Below, one piece after another: positions 11,262 to 21,503 of a stretch of DNA of 31,004 nucleotides; the stretch's first letter is position 1, and each line of letters opens with the position of its first letter. Below the pieces are notes generated by a model that was not told the origin of the DNA, searched no databases, and was given only the letters and a program-made list of their open reading frames with translations. Both the position numbers and the translations under genes were made by a program. This stretch comes from Saksenaea vasiformis B4078 (lineage: Eukaryota > Mucoromycota > Mucoromycetes > Mucorales > Saksenaeaceae), in assembly GCA_000697055.1 (NCBI GenBank), contig JNDT01001337.1, positions 1 to 31,004 on the forward strand, read 5' to 3'.

Positions 11262-12634
11262 TCAATCTCGCTTTCTTGTTGCTTTCACCTTCATCATCTT
11301 CTTTTCATTAGCGCTATCTCAGCTTATTAGAGCTAATCCATTCAGTTATTATACGACTTTTCACTTACCCCACGTCGTCATCTTCGTCGCTGCGTGTATC
11401 CTCTGCGCTTTTCCCCGACAGCACGATGATTGTCACCTTGACAATCATACTAAACCAGTACAACATGATGATATTTAAAGACATGAACAAGCCAAGATAT
11501 AGTTTTTGAGTTAGTGGGGTAACGTATTTGCCTTTCTCTGGCTCCCATTTCATATCTAAGTACTGCGGCGGTTCAACTAGACGACTTCGATCAGCTCCCT
11601 TCATTTCTTTCTGTTTCCTTTGGCCTGTTCACGTCTTTGCTCCTTTCGCTTTCCTACCTGCAGCAGCCCAAACTATTACTGTAAAAAAGCCGTGCCGCGT
11701 AACCGGCCAAGTAATGGCAAAAAGGCCGAACGTTATGTCACAGAGGGTTTGGAACCCCAAGTATTTTAAAACTTTAGCCAACTACGGGCAAAATTTTAGT
11801 CTGTTGCGCCGTGTTTGTGTTACCAGACTCACTTACGGATAAAAAAATATCGGCTAAATCCATGCAGCAAAGAACAGCATTTCCAATACGCGTGAGGTTT
11901 GCGTAGTAACTGGAGACAAGTAATGTGATGGTGATAAGATGATGAGATAGCATGGCAACGTGGTCCTTCCTTCGTTTCTCAACATGAATTACATAAAGCT
12001 GTTGAAACCAAAAAGCCATTTGCATGAGGTAATATGCCTTCATCATTCGTGTAATCAAGATGTGCGGATAATCTATCCAGTACTGAGATGTATTGAACCA
12101 GTGAGGTTCGTGGTACATGATGTACTTGATCGCTGTTTCAGCAAGCCATCTCTCTTGCCCCGATTATACTTCTTACCATGCCAAAGGTCCAAAAAATGGC
12201 ATAATAGGAAAATATAAAGGCTTGCTCTGCCAATCTTTGCCGTTTTGCGAAAGAAATAATTCCTAGTAATTGCGCCAGCGGATGATAGACATATCTCATA
12301 GTCACAGCTCGCAGAAAAGTGAATGCAAAGACCCAGAAACCAGCGAAATACAGATCCTCAATGCCTTTCCCGTAACCGTCTGCGGCGTTTTTATGAGAAA
12401 CCACTAAGCATTTTCGCGCGAAAGGCGACCCAAGCCCGCACCCAAGCAGTACAAGACATGTAATGAACCCGGTTATCTCTGTCATTGTTTAGATCCCTGC
12501 GCATGCGTAGTCCTGCGTAATGCGTGAGAGGATCTCTCACCTAGTTCGACACTCAAGACGCGTCGGAGCGCCGTCTTCGGAAGTTGCCGTGGGGAGGATT
12601 TCCATTTGACTGGGTCACGTACGATAGCGGTCAT
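11262..12634 (-). CDS. LAG1: Ceramide synthase, Lag1/Lac1 type (TLC domain)
   Basis: N-acylates sphingoid bases with fatty acyl-CoA in the ER membrane. Proposed exons: 12634-12541, 12478-12177, 12124-11837, 11781-11658, 11576-11369, 11313-11262; 355 residues. The TLC/Lag motif is clear: MLSHHLITITLLVSSYYAN with the key His pair at 193-194, LTRIGN, and CMDLADIFLSLAKVLKY with Asp221 and Asp224. Hydrophobic helices lie on either side, and an acidic tail (AEDTRSDEDDD) follows. The first exon is inferred: an in-frame stop lies just before the Met at 12485, and a GTGAGA donor plus CTAAAC branch site and ACAG acceptor join it in frame. The acceptor of exon 5 is uncertain; 11577 (TCTAG, with CTGAT upstream) is preferred, 11607 or 11595 also keep frame. 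The last exon (RKRD ending) is likewise inferred; without it the protein stops after DDDVG at 11365. Confidence 0.85.
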
Positions 12635-13151
12635 AGTGATATAAGAAGAAAAAAAGAGGAAGAAATGAAAAAGAAACAGCTAGTGTTTAAAAAAATGTGT
12701 GGATGGTTACGCCTTCCGTCCACTCTCTTTTGTTATCAACTAGAGAGACCATTTCCGAAAGAGGAAAAGGCATCCTTACGGTAAGATGGGCAAGTCTATC
12801 AGAGATGGCGAGCAAAGTGCAGTTTCGAAGCGAAGGCTAGCTGGTATTCCTCCGCAGACGCAAAATTTATGTAGATTTGGAAAGAGTATGCTGAATAAAC
12901 AGTAAAGGAGTATATTCACTGGTTACTTTGCTGCTCAAGAGATAAGCAAAGCCATAGTCCTCTGAGCCATCAATGCTAGTGAAATAATGCTCAAGCGACG
13001 CAAACACTAATGCTTATTGTTCTGTAGCTGGCAATGTCAGTTCCATTAAATGCAGCGATGTATCTATTGTATGCAGCCTGGTAGGATAATGAAACATGCA
13101 TCCTATTCTATGTATATATATATGCATATATATTTCTCCGAAAAAAAAAAT
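12635..13151. other. Intergenic, upstream of ceramide synthase gene and downstream of HIS3
   Basis: No gene seen. Near 13111-13133 there is an alternating TA tract centred on TATATATGCATATATA, followed by a run of A at 13141-13150 next to the HIS3 stop codon. The A/T-rich palindrome could fold in the HIS3 3' UTR. Confidence 0.45.
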
Positions 13152-13849
13152 TTACAATACGCCCTTGGTGCTTGGAACATCGTTTGTCCCTGTCTTTGAA
13201 ACAGCTTCACGAATTGCTACAGCTAATGATTTGAAGGCAGCTTCCGCTCTAACGGAGAACAGTTATGATTGACCTTAATTTTCACTAATCCTATTTTACC
13301 TGTGATGATCGTTTGCACCCTTGAGTACATCCACATGGAGCGTGATTCCAGCGGCGAAGGCAAAAGATAACAACACGTGGGGGATCATCTCAGTCGACAA
13401 TGCACCAACCTTCTCGCGTTTTAGGTCCAAATTGATATCGGCAAACGGTCGTCCAGAAATATCAACGACCGACCGTGCCAAAGCCTCATCCAGTGGACAA
13501 AAAGCGAAACCGAAACGCTTAATACCTCTAGGTGTTCCCAATGCTTGTTTGAATGCCATGCCGAGAGCGATCGCAGTATCCTCCGCCGTATGATGGTCGT
13601 CAATATGCAAATCGCCTTTGCAGGTCAACGTGAGAGACCAACCACCATGTTTAGCGAGTGCATGATACATCTATCGTATTGAATTTAAGCACATGCCAAC
13701 ATGCCAATAAGAGCGTATACGTGATCGAGGAAGCCAATGCCGGTTTGAATATCGATCTGCTGATCATGCTTGGAATCAAGGTTTAAGGTCAAATGAATGT
13801 CTGTTTCATTTGTTTTTCGGGAAACAGTGGCAGCTCGAGCTTCGGTCAT
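13152..13849 (-). CDS. HIS3: Imidazoleglycerol-phosphate dehydratase
   Basis: Sixth step of histidine synthesis: dehydrates imidazoleglycerol phosphate to imidazole-acetol phosphate, using Mn2+. Three exons: 13849-13721, 13670-13300, 13248-13152; introns 50 and 51 nt; 198 residues, the size of a monofunctional enzyme. Both metal-binding repeats are visible: DDHHTAED at 67-74 and NDHHRAEAAF at about 163-172. Also seen: GIGFLDHM at the first junction, [36 protein letters not shown] and a conserved C-terminal VPSTKGVL. The start Met sits directly before the conserved RKTNETDI stretch. All key His/Glu residues are present, so the enzyme should be active. Confidence 0.96.
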
Positions 13850-13899
13850 TCTTAGCAGAAAGAAAACACACTGGATTTATCCGTCACAGGCCGTCTTTT

Positions 13900-13964
13900 C
13901 ATCTCTTTTTGAGATGTTTAACGAGAGCTGATTCGCGCGGACTCAATTTTGATTGAGTGCTCTC
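13900..13964. promoter_or_regulatory. Cluster of inverted repeats upstream of HIS3
   Basis: Three inverted repeats start about 50 bp above the HIS3 ATG. CATCTC/GAGATG has a 5-nt spacer (13900-13916). ACTCAAT/ATTGAGT has a 4-nt spacer (13941-13958). GAGAGC/GCTCTC encloses the second (13923-13964). The half site GACTCA recalls the core of Gcn4-type amino-acid-control sites (TGACTC), but the exact TGACTC is absent. A regulatory role is inferred from position only. Confidence 0.35.
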
Positions 13965-15080
13965 AGTCTGAATGGAGATGCGAGTCCCTGGAGATCTCGC
14001 GTTAAAAAGCCCCATATTTTTTCTCGTGCTTCATATCATTTTCGTTCAACTATATCGATGACAAAGCTATTGGTACTAAAGATCATTTCAGGATATACAT
14101 AGATGAATTCAAGGGTATGATATCCTTCTACGCTTGAATGGCGAAGTCCTGGACTGCCAGCGTGTGAAAGGTTCAATGAGATTGGTAAACCTGTTCCAGG
14201 TGGTTCTTTTATAAACAATCTAGTGATTACATAAATAACACTTTTTTACGCTACTCTAATAAATTTTGCGAAAATTATTTATCCTATAATTCCTAATGAA
14301 GGTTAATGATATATAAGTATCAGTGAGTCCACGAATGCTCGTAAGCTGACTGTTTAGATTTATATAGATAGACATAATGGTATATGTTAGCAGACATTCG
14401 ATAGGTCTCCCATCAGTGGACATTCATTTTATGAATGCCGCGTTTACGGCCATCCAGGCGCTCGCTTAATACGTACAAATCGTTAGCCTCCATTAGACAC
14501 CGCAAAATATTGGTCAAAAAATCGCTTAAATGGTGTTACATGAGGTCCCTAAGAGATAGATCCTGAATATCACATCAGCTACCATTGAAACACCTACAGA
14601 TATTAACGACATGCCTTCTGTTAATCATGACGATATGTGGTCAAGTTCTTGTCAGAGCCGAGTTATGCCGGTCGCGTCCTCATTCTCCTCTTCAACAAAA
14701 AAACGCGCACTGGTCGTCTTTTTCAAATATTAGTAAACAGCAAATGAGAAAGTATGTACTGCGACTTCTTCAAGTTCATAAAGCATTTATCGACGATCTT
14801 GTGAGGGTGATCTGTGGAACTGCTTGCTTGAGCTATTGTCAAAACTTCAGAAATATTGATAAAAATGAAGAAGCGATTCGCTATTTTCTTAGCAGAAATC
14901 AAGCACGGTTGTATTTTACGCTCTGTACAGATGTTCTTTATAAAAATAGATTCGAAGAGAGAGAAGGAGGAAACGCGAATAGGTGTATACGGATGCCGTG
15001 AAGACCATTTATGTAGAATTTTTGGTCTTGCGTCGATGTGTGATTATGCTAATGTTTTGGTTGCCATCCCATAAACCGTG
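13965..15080. other. Intergenic with one doubtful reading frame
   Basis: Between the HIS3 promoter and the 3' end of the next minus-strand gene. A plus-strand frame runs from 14585 (TTG; first ATG at 14630) to 15001. Its start is hydrophobic and signal-peptide-like (ILTTCLLLIMTICG), with about seven Cys and a C-terminal helical part (NEEAIRYFLSRNQARLYF). I recognise no family and found no convincing promoter or splice extension, so it is not called as a gene. A 17-bp word at 14243-14259 recurs at 22945-22961. Confidence 0.3.
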
Positions 15081-16626
15081 TTAATGGCGTCTGAGGGATT
15101 TCAAAGAAAGAGTACGCTTTTGATATCGACCGTTAGTAATTTGTTTCCATCCACGCTTCGCCTTTTTACCTTTTGATGCTACAAGTATATCAAGAATAGG
15201 GCCCAATACGGCATTGTAATCAACTTCATCCATAAGTTCCGGTTGATACTTTGTCCAAGATAAATCTACTGCTTGCCATTCTTGCATATCTGCCCTCGTA
15301 AATATGCATGGATTGAACTGTATCAGACCTCCGAAGACATCCAGATGCGTATGTGGCTGATCGACATAGTCATTGACAAGATAATATATAGGGTATTGTT
15401 TTTCCACCGTATGCTTGTATTCGATACATGCATCTAGTAATTGTTGACGTGCTGCCGGGGTATTGAGATTGTTGCTGGATAGCAGGTTCGACAGACGTGA
15501 TGGTTGTATGGGGCTGGCCACCGACATGGCTTGATTAATAGGGATATCCGCAAAAATTTCGCGTACAACCACTTCCATCAGCTGTTTACGTTCCTTTCCG
15601 CCCAAAGAATCTACTGTAACGCGGGTACCGTTCTCTTGCTTGGCGATACGCGTATCCAGCGAAATCAATTTGTTCAAATTCAAGTGCAGCGAACTAAATG
15701 CTCGAGGCCCGCCCAACCTTTCTATCACCCGCTCTGCCTCTAATTTCAGTCCGCTCATATTATCTGGTGTTACAAACAGGTGCTTGGTCATTGCGCGTTG
15801 TAGAGCAGAATGACCCTTAGAGTGGCTGGTACGGTATCGTGCTGCTGATGACAAAGCACCAAATTGAATAAGCCGTGCATCTAGTGCTCGAAGTTGCTGA
15901 GCAGTAAAGACATTTTTCAGTGGTTGCGTCAGTTTTTTTTCCGCTGTGAACTGTCGCTGTAATTTTTGGTAAAAGCTTCTCTCCGCGAGCGCAGTTGTAT
16001 TTTCTTCAAAACTCATCACATCCACAACCACGACATCAGATGGCTGAAGACCATTAACCGTGGATTCGTGAACTCCCCAGCCGTGTCCATTTGTTCTTTC
16101 TACGATTTTCAGGCCATACTCTTGCGCAAACGGCTGCAGATCAAATAGACTACTCCACGGGATCTCTTTCCATGTCTCTAAACCTTCACATGGTTCTAAC
16201 TGTGTCCGCCAGTCGTCGCTCTGGTCTTTACATAATTGTCGAAGTATTTGCTTATCCTGAGCTTCGTATCGCCTCGCCAAATCATCAAAAGGTACCCATG
16301 CATAAGGCGTGCCAAGACGTAACATCGGCGCAATGATGGTACGCTTCGTCTCGTATCCCAGTCGAATGGCATTACGAAATGCTTCATGTTGTTCCGCAAA
16401 ACCACTGACACTGCATGTCAGCTAATTTGTAACGATCACTGTGTACTTACCCATGTGGGAACCACGATAGATATCGTTCCTCACTTGTATCTGAGCTTTT
16501 AGAAGAAACCTTTTGTGTTTCTCTATGTGGCGCTGCTTGACGAAGCGTAGTAAAAAGTGAAGATAAGAAAAAACAAACAAAGAGCACTGTCAAGAAGTAG
16601 TAAAGCAGCCGCTGCGGTCGTATCAT
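15081..16626 (-). CDS. Type II membrane protein, O-fucosyltransferase-like
   Basis: Two exons, 16626-16451 and 16404-15081 (46-nt intron), 499 residues. After a short basic N-terminus (MIRPQR) comes one hydrophobic segment (LLYYFLTVLFVCFFLSSLF, about 7-25), a Ser/Lys-rich stem, then a luminal domain. That domain starts YLSWFPHGGFAEQHEAFRNA and continues TKRTIIAPMLRLGTPYAWVP. This opening resembles fungal proteins annotated as GDP-fucose O-fucosyltransferase-like. The call rests on overall architecture and this segment only; no catalytic residue could be assigned. A second acceptor six bases earlier (16411) would add two residues in frame, with an intron of only 40 nt. An upstream in-frame Met at 16698 would add 24 residues before the membrane anchor and is judged less likely. 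Confidence 0.6.
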
Positions 16627-17545
16627 TGTAAAAAAACGAAAGAAGAAGAGAGAGAGGGAGGACGGAAGGGGCTTTGTCTGTGGCAGTGTTAAGTCCATTT
16701 AAAGTGCCGCCTTCTTCCCGTTTTGGCACGCATACGACAAACTTGCGGCTGTCCACTCGTCAGCAGATAAGTTATGGGAACCCTATAGTGCACTACACTC
16801 ACACACACACAGAGAGAGAGATAGATTGTGTTTTTTGTCAGCATGGACACGGGAAGCTTGAGAGACGTGCACTTAAGCAGTGATGCACGGTTCCTGTAAA
16901 AGGTGTCCAATATATACCGTGCCGTATCCGACAGTTCTCAGAATGTAAGCAAGGTGTCATTCAGCCGAATCTCATAAAGATTTGCCGATAGATCAGAGTT
17001 TTCTGAAGTGTATATGCGATCTTGGAGCTTAGATACATGTCTAAATGAGTTATAGTACAATAACTTACAGACTAACAAATGAAAAGGTACTCATCGGAGT
17101 TTGATGGGTTTGAATACGCCTTCTGCGCAAGAAAGAGAAGGGAGAGTACCTATGGTGTTCGTCTCTACTCGCCTTTGTAATAGCAGAATACGAGGAAACT
17201 ATTGCTTAATACATCCACAACCATTGGTAATAATACAGTACATTAGGTTTGATATGTATTTCCAAAGAAATAATACTTCAAAGAAAAGAACGCGAAGGTG
17301 GCGTCACGACGTAAACGTTGGGATTATTTTTTTGCTGATTGCTTTTCAACATAGTTGCAGTACACTTCGATGTTAATCCTAGCGTTTAAGAGTAACCATT
17401 TCTGTGTGTAAGAAGGTTGCTCTCCGTGCATCCAAAGGAGATCTCTTAAAAAAATAGACTGCCCGAAGGCGGTTCATATCATCAAGAGTAGATTTCCTTC
17501 GTTTCCTCCTCCTGTTGTCTGAATACGTCGTATGGTCACCATTTG
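16627..17545. other. Intergenic; contains a CA/GA microsatellite
   Basis: No gene supported in about 0.9 kb between two minus-strand genes. At 16795-16822 there is a simple repeat, roughly (AC)8 followed by (AG)5. The frame 17101-17376 (+) has no family content. Confidence 0.5.
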
Positions 17546-18776
17546 TTACGATCTATTTGACATCCCGTTTTCTACCACGCCACCTTGATTTTCTTTGGTT
17601 TTTTTTTGTCTTTTTTTCTTGGCTGAAACAAATCGCCTTGATGTTCTTTGTTGTTCGGAACTCTTGGCGTCGGGTTGTGACTGATATAGAAGAGTGTTGA
17701 CAAGTCCGATGGGTATATCATGTAACTCTGGCATCCAGTCCGGGGAAACTTCCGTTAAGGGGGGATATTCCATCTGCAAGACGTTGGCGTGCTCATCTAC
17801 CGGTTGACATGCATCAGATCTATTCAATAACCATATTTGACAAACCTGTGATACATGCGTACGAATCAAAAGGCGCGGTGTTCATCAAATTGTAGCTCAT
17901 GAATGAAATGAACGTGAACCATACAAGCGTCACCAGCCAGATAGGGATTGCTAGAGCCCAGTATCTTAAGGAAGAATATAAGATACATCCCGAATACAAC
18001 CAAGGGACACTTACCGATCAGGATAGTATGAGATACCTAAGCTATGTAAAACACTGTCTGGTACATAAGCCCAGATCAGATAGATTGCTATAGAGCTCAT
18101 TAGTTAATCCTGATCAGCCATGCATTTATCGAATTACCAAACGCGACAAATGAAGCAAGATACATGACGAATCCATAATATTCATAGATAGGTGTCTTAT
18201 TGGTTATAGCAACAGGAGGTGCTCGTTCGATCCGTGATGGGATAGAAGGTATCCTAACAGAACAAATCGTTACAACATTCCCTATACGAAGGAGGTAAAA
18301 CGTTACTCCGAATAGGATCGCGGCCGATGGCCTTTGGTCAGCGGCTTACGCACAGTAGCTGATTTTCGCCCTTCTAAGAAGCTACTGAAAGAGTTGCGTC
18401 GCTGCTTTGTTTGCGATCTGTTATGCTTTAGCCTCCGTCCTTTTTTCACAGGATGCAGAACTTACGGCCGTTCATCGCCATTTTCCGCTATGCAAGAATG
18501 ACTAGCGCCCCTTCGCATGGGCAGTGATGCATTTGCTCGTCTAGAAAAATTGGCTGTGGCGGACAATGCATAGTTGACAAGACCAGGTAGGGATTGCGTT
18601 GAAGGCGATGCAAAGGGTGTACGGCGTCTAATGAATAAACCGGTATCGGACCAGACCCCCTTTTCTTCACTGGCTGTATCGTTGCTACTGAATCTTGGCG
18701 TCAAGGCACCATTGACACACTCCTCACTCATCGAGGACAAATAAAACCATTTGAACTTCCGAGTATTCGATGCCAT
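17546..18776 (-). CDS. GPI19: GPI-N-acetylglucosaminyltransferase subunit PIG-P/Gpi19
   Basis: Subunit of the ER complex that makes GlcNAc-phosphatidylinositol, the first step of GPI-anchor synthesis. Six exons: 18776-18466, 18417-18307, 18253-18138, 18087-18015, 17964-17846, 17796-17546; introns 48-53 nt; 326 residues. The PIG-P domain is rebuilt across four exons: YEYYGFVMYLASFVAF (about 164-179), IYLIWAYVPDSVLHSLGI, YYPDRYWALAIPIW, then a second membrane segment, SYNLMNTAPFDS and HDIPIGLVNTLLY. This two-helix hairpin with YYPDRYW is diagnostic. The N-terminal 160 residues are extra compared with the short animal protein: Ser/Arg-rich, no motif. A second Met at 18731 (MSEEC) could be the start. 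The C-terminus is Lys-rich (KKKRQKKTK). Confidence 0.92.
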
Positions 18777-18881
18777 GCACCTTGAAGGCTAAATATTCTA
18801 CCGTGCACATAGCGAAGCCACTTCCGCGCCGTCAGGTTGCCTTTGCTTTAAGCAGACCATTGGTTGTAAAGAAAAGGGGGA
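18777..18881. promoter_or_regulatory. Short bidirectional promoter region of GPI19 and SWD2
   Basis: Only 105 bp separate the two divergent start codons (about 150 bp if GPI19 starts at 18731). Both promoters and both 5' UTRs must share this space or reach into the neighbouring coding sequence. I see no clear TATA box. Confidence 0.5.
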
Positions 18882-20328
18882 ATGGAGGCAGAGACAGAAA
18901 TGCTAAGGGCGACACCGTCCTTACTGCAATCGCTCAAAGTTGCCAAGATATTTACAGACAACCAGGCGCCTGTATCATCCCTGTGCTTTGATGATTCAGG
19001 CGAACTGTGCGTGACAGCTGCAGAAGATGAGAGTTTACATGTCTACGATTGCAAAGAGGGCAAGTAAGGTTATAATGTTAAAACCGGCGTTCTTCTATTT
19101 TGATAATTGACGCTTGAAACTCCTTCTAGGTTGAAGGCAACGCTATACAGCAAGAAATATGGCGTCAATCTTGCACGATTCACACATTCCAGAAATAACG
19201 TAATCTACGCATCAACAAAAGAAGACGGTAAGCGCGATTTTTCACGTTCTACTGTCCCATGCATCGATGCTAACTAAAACGAGCAAGACACACTTCGATA
19301 TCTGTCATTACATGATAATAAGTATATTCGTTATTTTCGAGGACACAAGAAGAGGTATCTTCAAATCGTAGTATACCGTGTTCTGACAACGGGAAAAAAA
19401 AGAGTAGTCTCTTTGGAAATGTCACCGCTTGGTGATCAGTTCTTATCAGCATCATTAGACGAAACTGCGCGCTTGTGGGACCTTCGATCGTCAGCTTGTC
19501 AAGGCATGCTGCATATTAAGGGCCGACCAACAGTTGCAGTAGATCCAGCTGGATTGGTATTTGCGGTCGGGTTGGACTCTAAAGAGATCAAGATGTACGA
19601 CATAAGAGCCTACGATAGTGTCAGTTAGCAGACTTACTCCACCCGCCAATGATTCTCACACAACGCTCATATAGGGGCCGTTTTCTACATGGTCCATCGA
19701 GGATTCCTACACACCTATGGGACTTCCTGAATGGACAAACCTTCGTTTCTCTAATGATGGGAAGCATATCCTCATATCGACTATTAGCAACATGAACTAT
19801 TTGATTGACGCTTATGATGGATCATTAAAGCAACGGCTCGTAGGCCACGCTGGGCCTGGAATGAGCACAAGTGGAGAAGAACTTAGCATGTCTCCCGATG
19901 GTCGATTTGCATTTGCAGGTAGGAAATTTTTAGGGGAGAGTGATACTTAGGGTTTGTAAACGATCATAGGAGGAGGAGACGGTAATCTTCGTATATGGGA
20001 TATCCAGCCACCAAATATGCCGAGTACGCCTTTTGACAACATGCCTATTGTCACATTACCAACTCCACATCAAACGCGGGGTGTCCGCATCTGTGGATTC
20101 AGTCCAAGTCTAATGATGGTAGTGACCGGGACGGACGAACTTGTAAGTCTTTCATGATTTTTACTGTTCAAACGACTCGTCTTTTTGTTCCCCAGCGTTT
20201 TCTGAGAAAAATGGCTGGTTTAACTGGGTCGAAGATTTACTCTCCTTTAAACCTTTTAAATTAACAAGGCTAATGGATTTAAATAATAGGCATTTTGGGA
20301 ACCTAAATATCCTGTGAATAGCTCTTAA
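18882..20328 (+). CDS. SWD2: WD40 protein Swd2/WDR82 (COMPASS and cleavage/polyadenylation factor subunit)
   Basis: Seven exons: 18882-19063, 19130-19227, 19288-19354, 19403-19619, 19675-19918, 19970-20142, 20290-20328; 339 residues. Swd2 is shared by the Set1 H3K4 methyltransferase complex and the mRNA 3'-end/termination machinery in the nucleus. Seen: [90 protein letters not shown], and [12 protein letters not shown], i.e. successive WD40 blades in the family order. Most introns are 48-66 nt; the last is 147 nt and ends in the short exon [12 protein letters not shown]. The AFW start of that exon agrees with my memory of animal WDR82 ends. An alternative acceptor at 20195 gives another in-frame C-terminus (see findings). 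Confidence 0.93.
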
Positions 20329-20658
20329 GACATAGGAGCACCTGTATGATACGAAGATAAATAAATGATTGCTACATGAATATTAATGCCATTTTTACGT
20401 CCAGGCAGTTTGCAATGCCGACAGAGTTAGGCGTATTTCAATCCGATAAAATCGCAAATATCAGTGCTCTTCAACTTTTATTTTGTCTTAACCTGCCAAT
20501 ATAAACAGCTATACCTTTAATCCACATCTGTACTCATTATCTACCTGTAGATATGCACAGTACATACCTACAGCGAGGTCTGAGGCAAGTACGTTTTCAT
20601 TTCACGAGAGGAAGTGATAGGCTGGATCTGACATAGGCTCAAAGCTGGAGTTCGATTT
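20329..20658. other. SWD2 3' flank
   Basis: AT-rich, no gene. AATAAA-like words (ATAAATAAATG around 20360) could serve as the SWD2 polyadenylation signal. It ends in the left target-site copy GTTCGATTT (20650-20658) of the adjoining transposable element. Confidence 0.45.
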
Positions 20659-20884
20659 GGGGTTTGGCTACGCGCACCCCACTGGCGCACCCCACAGCCC
20701 AAAAATGACGTAGTTTAAGACTTAAGTGATATAGCTTATCTGACAAGGAGCGCGGATCTGCGATTTATGTACGTACTGTGTATGGCAGCAGTAAAGGTAT
20801 GATAATGAAAGATCAGAAAGGTGACGTGTTAAAGGATTTTCTTTTTTGCTTTATCGGTGGTTCCCACATTGTTTTTTGATGCAG

Positions 20885-21123
20885 AGTATTCAAAGACCTA
20901 AAAAAAAGCATATCTTCTGATGGTGGCATTTCCGCAAAAAGGCGATTTACGGATGCTGCCAAGCTTGGGTAAGCTGCTGATGTTTATAATCGGCAACAAC
21001 TAACTTTAAAAAAATATTTTTCTCCCTTCCATGTGGCGCTAGATCATGTATTTCTTCTTTTCAAGCGGCTCAGGGTTGTCTATTTCATGCAGAGATCATT
21101 ACACAAGGATCATGCATCCAATA
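20885..21123 (+). pseudogene. Exon-like segments inside the Mutator-like element
   Basis: Segment 20885-20968 (after GATGCAG) reads in one frame as VFKDLKKSISSDGGISAKRR plus FTDAAKLG. It is followed by a GGTAAGC donor, a CAACTAAC branch-like word and a CTAG acceptor (21042). Splicing continues the frame from 21043 as SCISSFQAAQGCLFHAEI to a stop near 21123. A further frame at about 21325-21490 starts AFKDLSRDSLEFAAKAANR, repeating the FKDL word. The pieces look like gene fragments with real splice sites, not noise, but I do not recognise the parent gene. Whether they are captured host sequence or a worn transposon protein cannot be decided here. Confidence 0.35.
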
Positions 21124-21406
21124 ACAGCTTGAAAGGAATGTATTTTTCCTATCTGAAGAAACAATTTAACTACAGCTATTTCTTTAAATTCCTTTTACAC
21201 CGCTGCGAAGGTTATTCTGCTAAGATGTGAACACATAGTTGGTGGGAGCCTCTGTAAGCGGCCAATCCTAACCAGTGCCTTTTTCGTAAATATTCATTGT
21301 TCCATACACACAAATGATTAATCTTATGACACAGCCTTCAAAGACCTCAGCAGAGACTCCTTGGAGTTTGCAGCGAAGGCAGCCAACCGACCCTTAGGCA
21401 ATCAGG

Positions 21407-21503
21407 CGCAAAAACCGGTTAGGACTATTTCAAAACCACTCCTAGAGTGGTACGACGGTTGGAGACCCGTCATCCTAGCCTTTAGTTAGGCCTGGGTTTT
21501 GCG
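21407..21503. other. Branched inverted-repeat (cloverleaf-like) segment
   Basis: Within the Mutator-like element. Outer stem CGCAAAAACC (21407-21416) faces GGTTTTGCG (21495-21503). An inner stem GGTTAGG (21417-21423) faces CCTAGCC (21474-21480). Two hairpins lie inside: ACCAC/GTGGT with a 7-nt loop (21435-21451) and GACGG/CCGTC (21454-21471). It is not a tRNA: there is no D arm, the third-arm stem is separated from the acceptor-like stem by two bases, and T33 is missing. It overlaps the frame at about 21325-21490, so a coding origin is equally possible. Confidence 0.35.

Noticed and set aside
13111..13150. TA-rich palindrome and poly-A as a possible replication origin
   Set aside because: Position directly after the HIS3 stop fits a 3' UTR or terminator better, and such tracts are common.
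14585..15001. 138-codon plus-strand frame with a signal-peptide-like start and several Cys
   Set aside because: It starts at TTG, has no recognisable family, and the C-terminal helix only faintly recalls LYR-type assembly factors. I could not find exons that improve it.
21417..21480. tRNA-like fold with CTA in the anticodon position
   Set aside because: No D arm, no T33, two extra bases between the third arm and the acceptor-like stem, and no B-box consensus. Kept only as a structural curiosity.
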